Shown here in pieces: positions 17,005-25,594 of a stretch of 64,000 nt of DNA (position 1 is the first letter of the stretch; each line of letters starts with the position of its first letter). Made by a program: the position numbers and the translations under genes. Origin of the DNA: Dysosmobacter segnis (GTDB lineage Bacteria > Bacillota > Clostridia > Oscillospirales > Oscillospiraceae); contig NZ_JACOQI010000013.1 of NCBI RefSeq assembly GCF_014297285.1, positions 24,846 through 88,845 of the forward strand, in the 5' to 3' direction. The notes beneath the pieces were generated by a model. The model did not search any database and was not told the DNA's origin. It saw only the letters and a list, made by a program, of their open reading frames with translations.

Positions 17005-18221
17005 AGCAGCGCCTCCTTAATGGTTTGTACCGTGACCTCCAGCGCCCCGTCATTGGACACCGTCCCGTCGGCAAAGCGGCGGTACAGCGGCTCCCGGCGG
17101 GCGCAAAGCTGAGCGAGGTCCGTGGCTTGGGAAATGGGACGGCCCTCCGTTGGCAGCTTGGCAAGGTCGCGGGTCAGACGGAAAATGGTGCCGTTTTGAT
17201 GCAGTAGCGGGTAGTTTTCCGGGCGGGTGACGCAGCCGCCGCCGGTGGAGAGGATGATGCCGGAACGCTTGCCCTGCTCCGCCAGAACCTCTGTTTCCAG
17301 TTTCCGGAATGTTTCCTCCCCGGACCGGGCGAAGATCTCCGGGATGGACATTCCGGCCCTTTGGGAGATCAATTCGTCAGCTTCCACCACCTCCCGGCCC
17401 AGCGCTTTGCCCAGAGCGGCGGCCACGGCGGATTTGCCGCTGCCGGGCATTCCGATGAGAATGATGTTCCGCAGTCGGTGGTTCACGGTGCGCTCCACCC
17501 GCTCCAAGGCTTCATCGCCGATCACCGTGCCGGTGAACTGCTCGCTGGAGCGCTTGGCCTGAGCCACCAGCATGGAAAGTCCGCCTGCATGGGGAATCCC
17601 CAACTCTTCTGCCTGTAATAGCAGAGCGGTCCGTGCCGGGTTATAGACGATGTCCAGCACCCCCTCGCAGCGGGGAAAACGTCGCAGATCCACTGCCGCC
17701 GCACCGTTATGGGGATACATTCCCACCGGGGTGGTGTTGGCGATGATCTGGGCGTCGGCGTGTCGATCCAGATGGTCATAATCGTCCGGACCGCTGCGGG
17801 AAATGACGGTAACGTCAGCGCCCAGCTGCTCCAGCGCGGCCTTCACCGTGACGGAGGCCCCGCCGCTGCCCAGTACCAGCGCCTTTTTCCCGGCGGGGTC
17901 GATGCCGCTGCGGCGGACCATATAAAGAAAGCCGAACAGGTCCGTGTTGTCGCCGTACAGCGTGCCGTCAGGACGGTGGATGAGGGTGTTGACGCTTTGC
18001 AGTCTTTCCGCCGCCTCGGACAGCTCTGCACAGTAGGACACCACCGCCTTCTTGTAGGGGATGGTGACGTTCAGGCCGTCCCAGCGGTCGGAGCACAGAA
18101 AGGCATCCAAGTCCTCCTTGGAGACCTCAAAGAGCCGGTAGTCATACTCCCCTAACTCGTGATGGATCATGGGGGAATAGCTGTGGCCCAGCGTTTCCCC
18201 CAGCAGTCCGCACCGCAGCAT
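17001..18221 (-). CDS. aroE/aroK: Shikimate dehydrogenase / shikimate kinase fusion
   Basis: 406 aa from the ATG at 18221, whose A is shared with the last base of the pheA stop (TGATG). Residues ~1-245 are AroE: GLLGETLGHSYSPMIHHELG, NVTIPYKK with the catalytic Lys, YGDNTDLFGF, and the NADP loop VLGSGGASVTV. From ~250 on it is shikimate kinase: IILIGMPGSGKSA (Walker A), EADELISQRAGMSIPEIFA and STGGGCVTR. It would carry out steps 4 and 5 (dehydroshikimate to shikimate to shikimate-3-phosphate). Separate enzymes are commoner; this fusion occurs in some clostridia. The junction shows no frameshift. Confidence 0.95.
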   Translation of the reverse strand: MLRCGLLGETLGHSYSPMIHHELGEYDYRLFEVSKEDLDAFLCSDRWDGLNVTIPYKKAVVSYCAELSEAAERLQSVNTLIHRPDGTLYGDNTDLFGFLYMVRRSGIDPAGKKALVLGSGGASVTVKAALEQLGADVTVISRSGPDDYDHLDRHADAQIIANTTPVGMYPHNGAAAVDLRRFPRCEGVLDIVYNPARTALLLQAEELGIPHAGGLSMLVAQAKRSSEQFTGTVIGDEALERVERTVNHRLRNIILIGMPGSGKSAVAAALGKALGREVVEADELISQRAGMSIPEIFARSGEETFRKLETEVLAEQGKRSGIILSTGGGCVTRPENYPLLHQNGTIFRLTRDLAKLPTEGRPISQATDLAQLCARREPLYRRFADGTVSNDGALEVTVQTIKEALL

Positions 18222-19360
18222 CAGACCACCTCGCTGTAACTGCCCAGATAGGAAAATTCCTCGCACAGAGAGGGCAACTCGCCCATGAGCTGCAAAAATT
18301 CCGGGGCGTATACCGGCGTTTCCAGATCAAAGTAGAACATGAATTCAAAATTCCGCTCCGGCATGGGGCGGCTTTCCAGCTTGTTCAGGTTCAGGCCCAG
18401 GGCGTAGAACCGGGAGAGCACCCGGCACAGGGAGCCGGGCTCGTGAGGCAGCACCGCCATGAGGCTGGTGCGGTCCGCACCGGGGTAGATCTCCAGATTC
18501 TTGGAGATGCAGATGAACCGGGTGAAGTTGCTGCCCTGATCCTGCACACCGGCCTCTAAGCATTCCAGCCCGTACAGCTTCATGCAGGAGCGGGAGGACA
18601 GGGCGGCGGCGTGGCCGTCCCCCTCCGCCACCTTCTGGGCGGCTACGGCGGTATTTTCACAGGGGATGATCTTCACACCGGGGAAGGCCTGCAGATACTG
18701 CTCGCACTGGCTCAAGGCCTGCTGGTGGGAGTAGATCTCCGTGATGTCGCTCCGCTTGGTGCCGGGCTTCACCAGCAGATTGTGGTCCACCTTCAGCCGC
18801 ACACTGCGGACGATGCGGAAATCGTGCTTCATCATCAGATCGTAAATGGCATTGACGCTGCCGGCGGTGCTGTTTTCCAGCGGCAGCACACCGTAGCGGC
18901 ACAATCCCCTTTCGATAGCGGCAAACACCGCCTCAAAGGAAGCGAAGTACATGATGTGAGGCAGCTTGAACAGCTTGTCGCAGGCCAGCTGGGAATAGGC
19001 CCCCGCCACACCCTGACAGGCAACGGACACGTTGGAGGGAAACAGGTTTGGCGTCTGGTCAATGGCGGTCTGAATTTCCGTGGTCAGCGGGGATGTGCTC
19101 CCCAGCAGCCGTCCCTGATAGCAGCGGCTCAGTTCAAACAGCATGGTGTAGAGAGAGGCGGTGTAATCCCGCATATCCTCCGGGGCCTGTGCCGCTACAT
19201 CCAGCAGCTTTTCCCGCTCCCGGACAGGGTCCAGCACCGGCAGGCCGTGCTCCTTCTTGTAGGCGGCGATGCCGGCGGCGGTGTTCATCCGCTGGGCAAA
19301 CAACTCTACCAGTTGGCGGTCGATCTGGTCGATCCGGGCACGATAATCACTGAGTTCCAT
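18221..19360 (-). CDS. pheA: Chorismate mutase / prephenate dehydratase
   Basis: 379 aa bifunctional P-protein. Residues ~1-90 are an AroQ-type chorismate mutase (RARIDQIDRQLVELFAQRM, AAYKKEHGLPVLDPVREREK). Residues ~105-285 are prephenate dehydratase, with GVAGAYSQLACDKLF, LPLENSTAGSVNAIYDLM and the catalytic TRF in NFTRFICIS. From ~295 there is an ACT domain with SLMAVLPHEPGSLCRVLSRF and LNKLESRPMPERN, the usual phenylalanine feedback site. It converts chorismate through prephenate to phenylpyruvate. ATG start behind AAGGGAGG, 15 nt after aroC. Confidence 0.96.
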   Translation of the reverse strand: MELSDYRARIDQIDRQLVELFAQRMNTAAGIAAYKKEHGLPVLDPVREREKLLDVAAQAPEDMRDYTASLYTMLFELSRCYQGRLLGSTSPLTTEIQTAIDQTPNLFPSNVSVACQGVAGAYSQLACDKLFKLPHIMYFASFEAVFAAIERGLCRYGVLPLENSTAGSVNAIYDLMMKHDFRIVRSVRLKVDHNLLVKPGTKRSDITEIYSHQQALSQCEQYLQAFPGVKIIPCENTAVAAQKVAEGDGHAAALSSRSCMKLYGLECLEAGVQDQGSNFTRFICISKNLEIYPGADRTSLMAVLPHEPGSLCRVLSRFYALGLNLNKLESRPMPERNFEFMFYFDLETPVYAPEFLQLMGELPSLCEEFSYLGSYSEVV

Positions 19361-19375
19361 AGAGATTCCTCCCTT

Positions 19376-20431
19376 TTAAGACTGGCCCAACAGGGCGTCA
19401 TATACGGCGATGGCCGCCGCGGCTTCGATACAGGGAACGGCCCTTGGCACGATGCAAGGGTCATGACGGCCCCGGACCCGGAGAATTTCCGGGGTCAGGG
19501 TGTTCAAATTCACGCTTTGCTGCTCCTTGGCAATGGACGGCGTAGGCTTGAACGCTGCCCGGAAGGTCAGGGGCATCCCGTTGGTGATGCCGCCCAAAAT
19601 GCCGCCGCAGTGATTGGTGGTGGTCCTAACCGTGCCGTTTTCCACCACAAAGGGGTCGTTATTCTCGCTGCCCCGGAGCCGGACGGCTCCGAAGCCGATG
19701 CCGAACTCGATGCCCTTCACAGCGGGGATGCCGAAGACGATGGAGGAAATACGGCCCTCCATGCCGTCAAACAGCGGTCCGCCCAGTCCCGCGGGCAGAC
19801 CCAGCACAGCACATTCCACGATGCCGCCAACGGAGTCACCCTCCGCCTTGGCGGCGGCGATCTCTGCCCGCATGGTCTCCCCTACGGCGTCATCTACCAC
19901 CGGGAATGGCTTGTCTGCCGTGGAAACGGTCAGAGGAGTGACATCTTCCACCGAGCCGATGGAGGCGATGCGGCTGATGACTTCAATGCCCTGCTTTTTC
20001 AGCAATTGCAGGCAGATGCCACCGGCGATGCACAGGGGGGCTGTCAGCCGCCCGGAAAACGCGCCGCCCCCGGCGAAATCTGCGTGACCGCCGTACTTCA
20101 CTCCGGCGGTATAGTCCGCGTGGCCGGGGCGGGGCACCACGGAAAGGCCGTCATAGTCCCCGGAGCGGGTGTTGGTGTTGCGGATGATGGCGGTAAGCGG
20201 CGCGCCGCAGGTGACGTTCCCCACCAGACCGGAAAGAAATTCCGGCTGGTCCGCCTCCTTCCGAGGGGTGGACCAATCGTTGCGGCCGGGGGCACGGCGG
20301 TCCAAAAACGTCTGAAGGGCCTCCATGTCGATAGACTCTCCGGCAGGCAGTCCTTCCAAGGTCATGCCGATAGCCGGGGCATGGGACTGGCCAAAGATGG
20401 TCAGATGCAGAAATTCTCCGTACCGGCTCAC
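19376..20431 (-). CDS. aroC: Chorismate synthase
   Basis: 351 aa, normal for AroC. It converts EPSP to chorismate using reduced FMN. Family marks: RYGEFLHLTIFGQSHAPAIG at the N-terminus, RRAPGRNDWSTPRKEADQPE (~47-66), RPGHADYTAGVKYGG, and RGRHDPCIVPRAVPCIEAA near the C-terminus, with the catalytic His pair in GQSH and RGRHDPC. Start is GTG, overlapping the aroA stop by 4 nt (GTGA). Confidence 0.97.
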   Translation of the reverse strand: MSRYGEFLHLTIFGQSHAPAIGMTLEGLPAGESIDMEALQTFLDRRAPGRNDWSTPRKEADQPEFLSGLVGNVTCGAPLTAIIRNTNTRSGDYDGLSVVPRPGHADYTAGVKYGGHADFAGGGAFSGRLTAPLCIAGGICLQLLKKQGIEVISRIASIGSVEDVTPLTVSTADKPFPVVDDAVGETMRAEIAAAKAEGDSVGGIVECAVLGLPAGLGGPLFDGMEGRISSIVFGIPAVKGIEFGIGFGAVRLRGSENNDPFVVENGTVRTTTNHCGGILGGITNGMPLTFRAAFKPTPSIAKEQQSVNLNTLTPEILRVRGRHDPCIVPRAVPCIEAAAAIAVYDALLGQS

Positions 20432-21684
20432 AGGCCCCCTCCTTTCAACGCGTCAAAATCTTCCCAGAAATGGGGGTAGGACTTGGAAACGCAGGCCATG
20501 CCCTGCACAGTGACCGGGCTTTCGCACAGACAGGCTGCCACGGCGGCGGACATGGCGATCCGATGATCGCCGCAGGAATCGGCAATGCCGCCCCGCAGAC
20601 GGCCCGTGCCGTGGATCAAAAGGCCGTTGGGCTGTTCCTCCACACTGCCGCCCAGAGCTGTCAGCAATTGAGCCGTGGTGCGGAGCCGGTCGGATTCCTT
20701 CAAACGGAGCCGTCCAGCGTTGAAGATCTGGGTATCCCCCTCCGCCCCGGCAGCAGTGACGCACAGCACCGGGATCAGGTCGGGGATGGGGCCGGCGTCG
20801 ATGGCCACGCCCTTCAATTCTCCCCGACGAACCGTCACGGAGCCGTTCTCCGTGGAAACACGCGCACCCATGGCGGCCAGAATGTTCAAAACGGCCCGGT
20901 CCCCCTGAGAGGAGGCCAGATTCAGTCCGTGAACAGTGACGCCCTCCGGGGATAAGGCGCCCATACACAGGAAGAAGGCGGCATTGGACCAGTCTCCTTC
21001 GGCGGTGAGACGGTCCGGGAAACGAAGGCGCTGTCCGCCGGGAATGTGCCACGTCCCCCCGGTTTTCCGCAGAGAGACGCCGCCCCGGCGGAGGGTGTCC
21101 TCCGTCATAGTGACATAAGCGGCGGATTCCAGTCCGCCGGTAACGGTGAGGGCGCTGCCTTCATTCAACAGGGGCAGAGCCATCAGTAAACCGGAAATGT
21201 ATTGGGAGGACACATCCCCCGGCAGAGAAAACTCGCCGGGGCGGAGCCGTCCCCCGCAGTAGAGCAGGTCGTGGTTCTGGCGGATGGTCATGCCGTGATC
21301 CGTCAGGACCTGATCCAGCGGATGCAAGGGGCGCTGCGGCAGCCGCCCTTCCATGTGGAACACGGCGTCTGCTTCCAAAACGCCGGTCAGCGGCAGGAGA
21401 AACCGTAGGGTGGAACCGCTTTCTTGACAGTGCAGATGACGGGTCCCCTGGGGCTTCTGGGTGATGGGCCGCACCGTCAGGTCCTCACCCCGAAGCCAGA
21501 TCTCAGCGCCCAGGGCGTTGAGACAGTCCGCGGTGGCGGCAATGTCTCTGGAAATGCCCCGACAGCGGATCACCGTCTCATTTTGGCTCAGAGCGGCGCA
21601 GATCAGCAACCGGTGGGCCTGAGATTTGGAGGCGGGGATGTGAACGGCTCCGGTACGGAAACCGGGCTGAAGAATTTCGATCAT
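20428..21684 (-). CDS. aroA: 3-phosphoshikimate 1-carboxyvinyltransferase (EPSP synthase)
   Basis: 418 aa from the ATG at 21684, which sits behind GGGAGG and overlaps the aroB stop by 4 nt; a longer frame to 21747 is rejected. It condenses shikimate-3-phosphate with PEP. Marks: VHIPASKSQAHRLLICAALS (~14-33; the family start is normally SKSxxxRAL), QESGSTLRFLLPL with the PEP-binding GSTLR, ISGLLMALPLL, and C-terminal LRLKESDRLRTTAQLLTALG and CGDHRIAMSAAVA. In the phosphate loop the usual GNAGT-type segment reads ESGSTLR, which may mark a class II-like enzyme with altered glyphosate response (inference). Confidence 0.95.
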   Translation of the reverse strand: MIEILQPGFRTGAVHIPASKSQAHRLLICAALSQNETVIRCRGISRDIAATADCLNALGAEIWLRGEDLTVRPITQKPQGTRHLHCQESGSTLRFLLPLTGVLEADAVFHMEGRLPQRPLHPLDQVLTDHGMTIRQNHDLLYCGGRLRPGEFSLPGDVSSQYISGLLMALPLLNEGSALTVTGGLESAAYVTMTEDTLRRGGVSLRKTGGTWHIPGGQRLRFPDRLTAEGDWSNAAFFLCMGALSPEGVTVHGLNLASSQGDRAVLNILAAMGARVSTENGSVTVRRGELKGVAIDAGPIPDLIPVLCVTAAGAEGDTQIFNAGRLRLKESDRLRTTAQLLTALGGSVEEQPNGLLIHGTGRLRGGIADSCGDHRIAMSAAVAACLCESPVTVQGMACVSKSYPHFWEDFDALKGGGL

Positions 21685-22739
21685 CGCAGACCTCCCGCCT
21701 TCAGCCACCCGGCCACCTCGTCGGCCGGGACCGGCTCCACACGGCAATGGCCCACCCGCTCCGGTACGATGAACTTGGTCACATCGTCCGTGCGCTTTTT
21801 GTCGGCCTCTGCCGCCGCCAGAATATCAGTCAGGGGATAGTCGGTCTCTGTGGGGAGGCCATACCGCTCCAAAGCGGCCAGCAGCCGGGGCAGCGTCTCC
21901 GGGGTGCAAAGTCCCTTTTCCACGGCGGCCCGGGTGATGATGGCCATACCGATGGCGACCCCCTCCCCGTGGAGCAGGGTGAAGCCGCTGCAAGATTCTA
22001 CGGCGTGGCCTACGGTGTGGCCCAGATTCAGCAGTGCCCGCTGGCCCTTGTCAAATTCATCACCCCGGACCACGTCCCGCTTCATACCAACACACACGGA
22101 GATCACCCGCTCGAACTGCTCCAGCACCGGGGTTTCCTCCAGCTCCCGGAGAAAGTCCTCACTGTAAAGCATGGCGTATTTGATGATCTCGGCGCACCCG
22201 GCCCGGTATTCCCGCTCCGGCAGCGTATTCAGCAGGGATGGGTCGCACAGCACCAGAGAGGGCTGATAGAAGCAGCCCGCCTGATTTTTGCCGTGCTCCA
22301 GATCCACGGCGGTCTTACCGCCCACGGAGGAATCCACCATGGACAGCAGCGTGGTGGGTACCTGAATATAGGGAACTCCCCGCTGATAGGTGGCGGCGGC
22401 AAAGCCTGCCAGATCCCCCACCACGCCGCCGCCTAATGCCACGAGGAAATCGCTGCGGGTGAAGCGGCGGTCGCAGAGGAAATTCAAAACCTGTCCGTAG
22501 GTGGAAAGATTTTTCTGCTGTTCCCCGTGCGGGAACAGGAAATGATCCACTTGAAATCCGGCGTCTGTCAGAGCTTTTTCGGCGGCAGCGCCGTAAAGGG
22601 CGAACACCGCGTCGTCAGAGATCACGGCGGCCCGGCGGCCAAGGCCCAGTTCCGCTGCCATGGTCCCCAGCCGGGTCAGCAGACCCGGCTCAATGACAAC
22701 GTCATACTCGCGGGAGGCCGCGATATGGATGGTGGTCAA
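21681..22739 (-). CDS. aroB: 3-dehydroquinate synthase
   Basis: 352 aa, full length. It turns DAHP into 3-dehydroquinate, using NAD and a divalent metal. Marks: FPHGEQQKNLSTYGQVLNFL, the NAD-binding ALGGGVVGDLAGFAAATYQRG (~101-121), PTTLLSMVDSSVGGKTAVDL and metal ligands in RAGCAEIIKYAMLYS, LNLGHTVGHAVE and LHGEGVAIGM. The start is TTG at 22739, within TTGA overlapping the tyrA stop by 4 nt and behind GAGGTGG. Confidence 0.96.
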   Translation of the reverse strand: MTTIHIAASREYDVVIEPGLLTRLGTMAAELGLGRRAAVISDDAVFALYGAAAEKALTDAGFQVDHFLFPHGEQQKNLSTYGQVLNFLCDRRFTRSDFLVALGGGVVGDLAGFAAATYQRGVPYIQVPTTLLSMVDSSVGGKTAVDLEHGKNQAGCFYQPSLVLCDPSLLNTLPEREYRAGCAEIIKYAMLYSEDFLRELEETPVLEQFERVISVCVGMKRDVVRGDEFDKGQRALLNLGHTVGHAVESCSGFTLLHGEGVAIGMAIITRAAVEKGLCTPETLPRLLAALERYGLPTETDYPLTDILAAAEADKKRTDDVTKFIVPERVGHCRVEPVPADEVAGWLKAGGLR

Positions 22740-23569
22740 CGGCCATCCACCTCCTCTTTTCGTTTCCGGCCCTCGTCCAGCAGACGGACAAGGCCGGGGA
22801 GATCGTTATGTACCATGGCGTCCTGATACTGGCGCAGGTTTGCCATCAGGGTATCCAGCTCCGCCATGAGAAAGTCCTTGTTTTCCAGAAACAGCTCCGC
22901 CCACATTTCCGGGGCCAGCCACGCTACACGGGTCATATCCTTGTAGCTGCCGGCGGAGAAGCCCTTGTGCAGTCCCGCCGTGGGGCTTTTGATATAGGCG
23001 TTGGACACCACATGGGCCAGCTGGGAGGTAAAGGCGATCATCTCGTCATGCTGTTCCGCCGTGGTAATGGAAAACCGGCCAAAGCCCGCAGGAGCCAGCA
23101 GCTCCTTGACCCGACTCAGCAGGTCGATGTCATTGTGATCCGCCGGGACCAGCACCATAGGAGCGTTGTGGAACATGGTGGGCGTGGCATACTTGAAGCC
23201 GGAATTGTGGGTGCCCGCCATGGGATGCCCGCCCAGATAGGTGAAGCCGTATTCCTTCGCCAGCGGGAAACAGGCGTCGCAGACCAGCCGCTTTGTGCCG
23301 CAGCAGTCGATGACCACCGGCTTCGGGCCGATATGCGCGCCGTGCTGCCGCAGATAGTCTACAGCGGCGGAGGGATAGACGGCGATCAGGATCAGGTCGC
23401 AGGAGGAAAGACTTTCCTCCGATAAAAGACCGTCCACCGCGCCGGAAAGAACGGCAAAGTCGAAAACGGACTGATCCGTATCAAAGGCCAGGACCCTATG
23501 GCCTGCCTCGTGGTAGGCCTTGGCAAAGGAGCCGCCGATCAGCCCCAGGCCCACGATCCCGACGGTCAT
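22736..23569 (-). CDS. tyrA: Prephenate dehydrogenase
   Basis: 277 aa TyrA without an ACT domain. It oxidatively decarboxylates prephenate to 4-hydroxyphenylpyruvate on the tyrosine branch. N-terminal Rossmann motif is GIVGLGLIGGSFAKAYHEAG; substrate-site marks are GGHPMAGTHNSGFKYATPTMF and the C-terminal helical half with AFTSQLAHVVSNAY and AGSYKDMTRVA. The ATG overlaps the aroF stop by 4 nt. No regulatory domain is seen, so control probably rests on aroF and on attenuation (inference). Confidence 0.94.
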   Translation of the reverse strand: MTVGIVGLGLIGGSFAKAYHEAGHRVLAFDTDQSVFDFAVLSGAVDGLLSEESLSSCDLILIAVYPSAAVDYLRQHGAHIGPKPVVIDCCGTKRLVCDACFPLAKEYGFTYLGGHPMAGTHNSGFKYATPTMFHNAPMVLVPADHNDIDLLSRVKELLAPAGFGRFSITTAEQHDEMIAFTSQLAHVVSNAYIKSPTAGLHKGFSAGSYKDMTRVAWLAPEMWAELFLENKDFLMAELDTLMANLRQYQDAMVHNDLPGLVRLLDEGRKRKEEVDGR

Positions 23570-24570
23570 GCCGTCACGACCTTCCGGATCTCGCGGATCT
23601 TGCCCATCAGAACGTCAAACTGCTCAGGCCGCAGAGACTGCGCACCGTCGCACAGGGCGTGGATGGGATCGTTGTGGACCTCAATGATGAGGCCGTCGGC
23701 ATTGCAGGCGGTGGCGGACATAGCCATGGGGGCCACCAGCCGGTTGATGCCGGTGGCGTGGCTGGGGTCCACGATGACCGGCAGGTGGGTCAGCTCGTGG
23801 AGCATGGGGACCGCCGCCAGGTCCAGGGTATTGCGGGTGTAATCGTCAAAGGTGCGGATGCCCCGCTCGCAGAGGATGACCTGTTCATTGCCGCTGGCCA
23901 TGATGTACTCGGCACTCATCAGCAGTTCCTTCAGGGTGTTGGCAAGGCCACGCTTGAGGAGGATAGGCTTGCGGAGCTTGCCCAGCTCCCGCAAAAGGTC
24001 GAAATTCTGCATATTCCGTGCGCCTACCTGCAATACATCCACATCCTCAAAGAGGGGCAGGTCCACCACGCTCATGATCTCGGTGACAATGGGCAGACCG
24101 GTCTCCTGCCGGGCGATCTTCAGCAGTTCCAGACCTTCGGCCTTCAGGCCGGCGAAGTCATAGGGAGAGGTGCGGGGCTTGAAGGCACCGCCCCGGAGCA
24201 TATTGGCCCCGGAGGCCTTCACCGCCTTGGCCACCGCCACGATCTGCTCCTCAGATTCCACGGAGCAGGGACCGGCCATGACGCAGAAGTTTCCGCCGCC
24301 GATCTTCACATCGCCCACCTGCACCACGGTATCCTCCGGGTGAAATTTGCGGTTGCAGCACTTGAACGGCTCTGTGACCCGCTTTACGGAATCCACAATG
24401 TCGAGACTGGCTACCAGGTCCATATCCACCTTGGTGGTGTCGCCCACCAGTCCCAGAATGGTCTGGTACTCGCCCTCGGACACATGGATGTGCAGGCCCA
24501 GATTCTGGAGCCAATCCATCAGCTGTTCACGGCTTTCCTGGGTAACACCCGGCTTCAACGCAACGATCAT
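23566..24570 (-). CDS. aroF: DAHP synthase (3-deoxy-7-phosphoheptulonate synthase)
   Basis: 334 aa. The first ~70 residues form a ferredoxin-like regulatory domain (IVALKPGVTQESREQLMDWL, LGLVGDTTKVD), as in Thermotoga-type AroF. The rest is the TIM-barrel catalytic domain: FCVMAGPCSVESEEQIVAVA, MLRGGAFKPRTSPYDFAGL, LQVGARNMQNFDLLRELG, LKRGLANTLKELLMSAEYI and PVIVDPSHATGINRLVAPMA. It condenses PEP and erythrose-4-phosphate, the first committed step, and the N-terminal domain is the usual seat of Tyr/Phe feedback. First gene of the operon, behind AGGAGG and a long leader with an attenuator. Confidence 0.96.
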   Translation of the reverse strand: MIVALKPGVTQESREQLMDWLQNLGLHIHVSEGEYQTILGLVGDTTKVDMDLVASLDIVDSVKRVTEPFKCCNRKFHPEDTVVQVGDVKIGGGNFCVMAGPCSVESEEQIVAVAKAVKASGANMLRGGAFKPRTSPYDFAGLKAEGLELLKIARQETGLPIVTEIMSVVDLPLFEDVDVLQVGARNMQNFDLLRELGKLRKPILLKRGLANTLKELLMSAEYIMASGNEQVILCERGIRTFDDYTRNTLDLAAVPMLHELTHLPVIVDPSHATGINRLVAPMAMSATACNADGLIIEVHNDPIHALCDGAQSLRPEQFDVLMGKIREIRKVVTA

Positions 24571-24615
24571 AACGGTTTCCTCCTATAAATTGTTTTTGAT
24601 GATAAGTGATGAATG

Positions 24616-24648
24616 AAAAAACGCCCCACAGGCGTAACCTGTGCGGCG
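24616..24648 (-). terminator. Attenuator terminator in the aromatic operon leader
   Basis: On the minus strand CGCCGCACAGG pairs with CCTGTGGGGCG (one mismatch) around TTACG and is followed by GTTTTTTC, about 45 nt before aroF. It lies between the leader peptide gene and aroF in the leader, which is the layout of a transcription attenuator. Confidence 0.9.
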
Positions 24649-24694
24649 CAAAAATCGGCTTGGGGGGCCCTTTTGATTGCAACACAAATTACCC

Positions 24695-24714
24695 TTACTA
24701 TGCGTGCATAGTAA
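24695..24714 (-). promoter_or_regulatory. Hairpin overlapping the leader peptide stop codon
   Basis: Perfect 9-bp inverted repeat TTACTATGC / GCATAGTAA with a 2-nt centre. It covers the last codons and stop of the leader peptide, so a ribosome stalled at upstream Tyr or Phe codons would leave it free or block it, shifting pairing further down. Its exact role as pause or anti-antiterminator hairpin is inferred. Confidence 0.6.
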
Positions 24715-24748
24715 AGTAGTAATAGGTGAAGAACATAACAGAAGTCAT
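24698..24748 (-). CDS. Aromatic operon leader peptide (Phe/Tyr-rich)
   Basis: 16-codon open frame MTSVMFFTYYYFTMHA with six aromatic residues (FF, YYY, F) in twelve consecutive positions. ATG at 24748 lies behind AGGAGAG. It starts ~40 nt after the predicted transcription start and ends ~50 nt before the attenuator hairpin. Known pheA, pheST and trp leader peptides work in this way: when charged tRNA-Phe or tRNA-Tyr is scarce the ribosome stalls and an antiterminator forms. The operon makes Phe and Tyr precursors, which fits. The frame has no Trp codon, so control appears specific to Phe and Tyr. Confidence 0.85.
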   Translation of the reverse strand: MTSVMFFTYYYFTMHA

Positions 24749-24793
24749 AGTAGGTATCTCTCCTGATCTCATAAGGCTTTCCAAGATGGTTAC

Positions 24794-24822
24794 AATGTAA
24801 CACACCCGCAGACCCCTGTCAA
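24794..24822 (-). promoter_or_regulatory. Promoter of the aromatic operon
   Basis: Minus strand -35 TTGACA (24822-24817, perfect), 17-bp spacer, -10 TACATT (24799-24794). Transcription would begin near 24787, giving a leader of about 215 nt before aroF. Confidence 0.8.
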
Positions 24823-24902
24823 CAAAGGGCGACGAAAAAAGTACACAATTTTATCGGTTTAAAGCGACTGCAATTCCCGGCGAAATCACAGAAGGCAGAA
24901 AA

Positions 24903-25502
24903 TCAAAGCTCCCTTCGGCCCTCCAAGGCCCGGGCCAGGGTCGCATCATCGGCAAATTCCAGATGGCCGCCCACGGGGATGCCATAGGCCAACCGGGTCA
25001 CCTTGACCTCAAAGGGCTTCAAAAGCCGGGCGATATACATGGCGGTAGCCTCCCCCTCCGTGTCCGGGTTGGTGGCCATGATGACCTCCTCCACACCGCC
25101 CTGAGCCACCCGCTCCAGCAGTGGCTTGATGGCGATGTCATCGGGACCGACGTGGTTCATGGGACTGATGACGCCGTGGAGCACATGGTATTTGCCGTTG
25201 AACTCCCGGCCCCGCTCCATGGCCGCCACGTCCCGTGGGTCCGCCACCACGCAGATCACAGAGTTATCCCTCTTGGGAGAGGAACAGATGGGGCACAGCC
25301 CCCCGGCGGTAAAATTGCGGCATACGGGGCAGTAGGTGACGGTGCGCTTGGCGGTAACGATGGCGTCCGCAAACGCCTGAGCGTCCTCCTCCGGCAGGCT
25401 CAGTACATGAAAGGCCAGCCGCTGGGCGGTCTTTCCCCCGATCCCCGGCAGACGGGCAAATTGTTCGACCAGCGCCTCCAGCGGCGCGGGAAAATACTCC
25501 AT
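24903..25502 (-). CDS. recR: Recombination mediator protein RecR
   Basis: 199 aa, standard RecR length. It works with RecO and RecF to load RecA on gapped DNA. Marks: helix-hairpin-helix LARLPGIGGKTAQRLAFHVL region near the N-terminus, four-cysteine zinc finger CPVCRNFTAGGLCPIC (~57-72), then the Toprim domain with ICVVADPRDVAAMER, and ATNPDTEGEATAMYIARLL, ending in RLAYGIPVGGHLEFADDATL. ATG behind GGAG. No dnaX or YbaB gene, its frequent partners, is adjacent. Confidence 0.96.
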   Translation of the reverse strand: MEYFPAPLEALVEQFARLPGIGGKTAQRLAFHVLSLPEEDAQAFADAIVTAKRTVTYCPVCRNFTAGGLCPICSSPKRDNSVICVVADPRDVAAMERGREFNGKYHVLHGVISPMNHVGPDDIAIKPLLERVAQGGVEEVIMATNPDTEGEATAMYIARLLKPFEVKVTRLAYGIPVGGHLEFADDATLARALEGRREL

Positions 25503-25594
25503 GGGTCATGCTCCTTCACGATCCGCAGGGCAGAGCCTTCCACCCTGCCCTGCGGAGATTGATATGGTATACGGTGTTGAAAATTTGGATCAGT

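Noticed and set aside
24571..24902. T-box riboswitch upstream of aroF
   Set aside because: No T-box sequence (AGGGTGGNACCGCG type) and no stem I with a specifier loop; the Phe/Tyr leader frame plus terminator explains the region.
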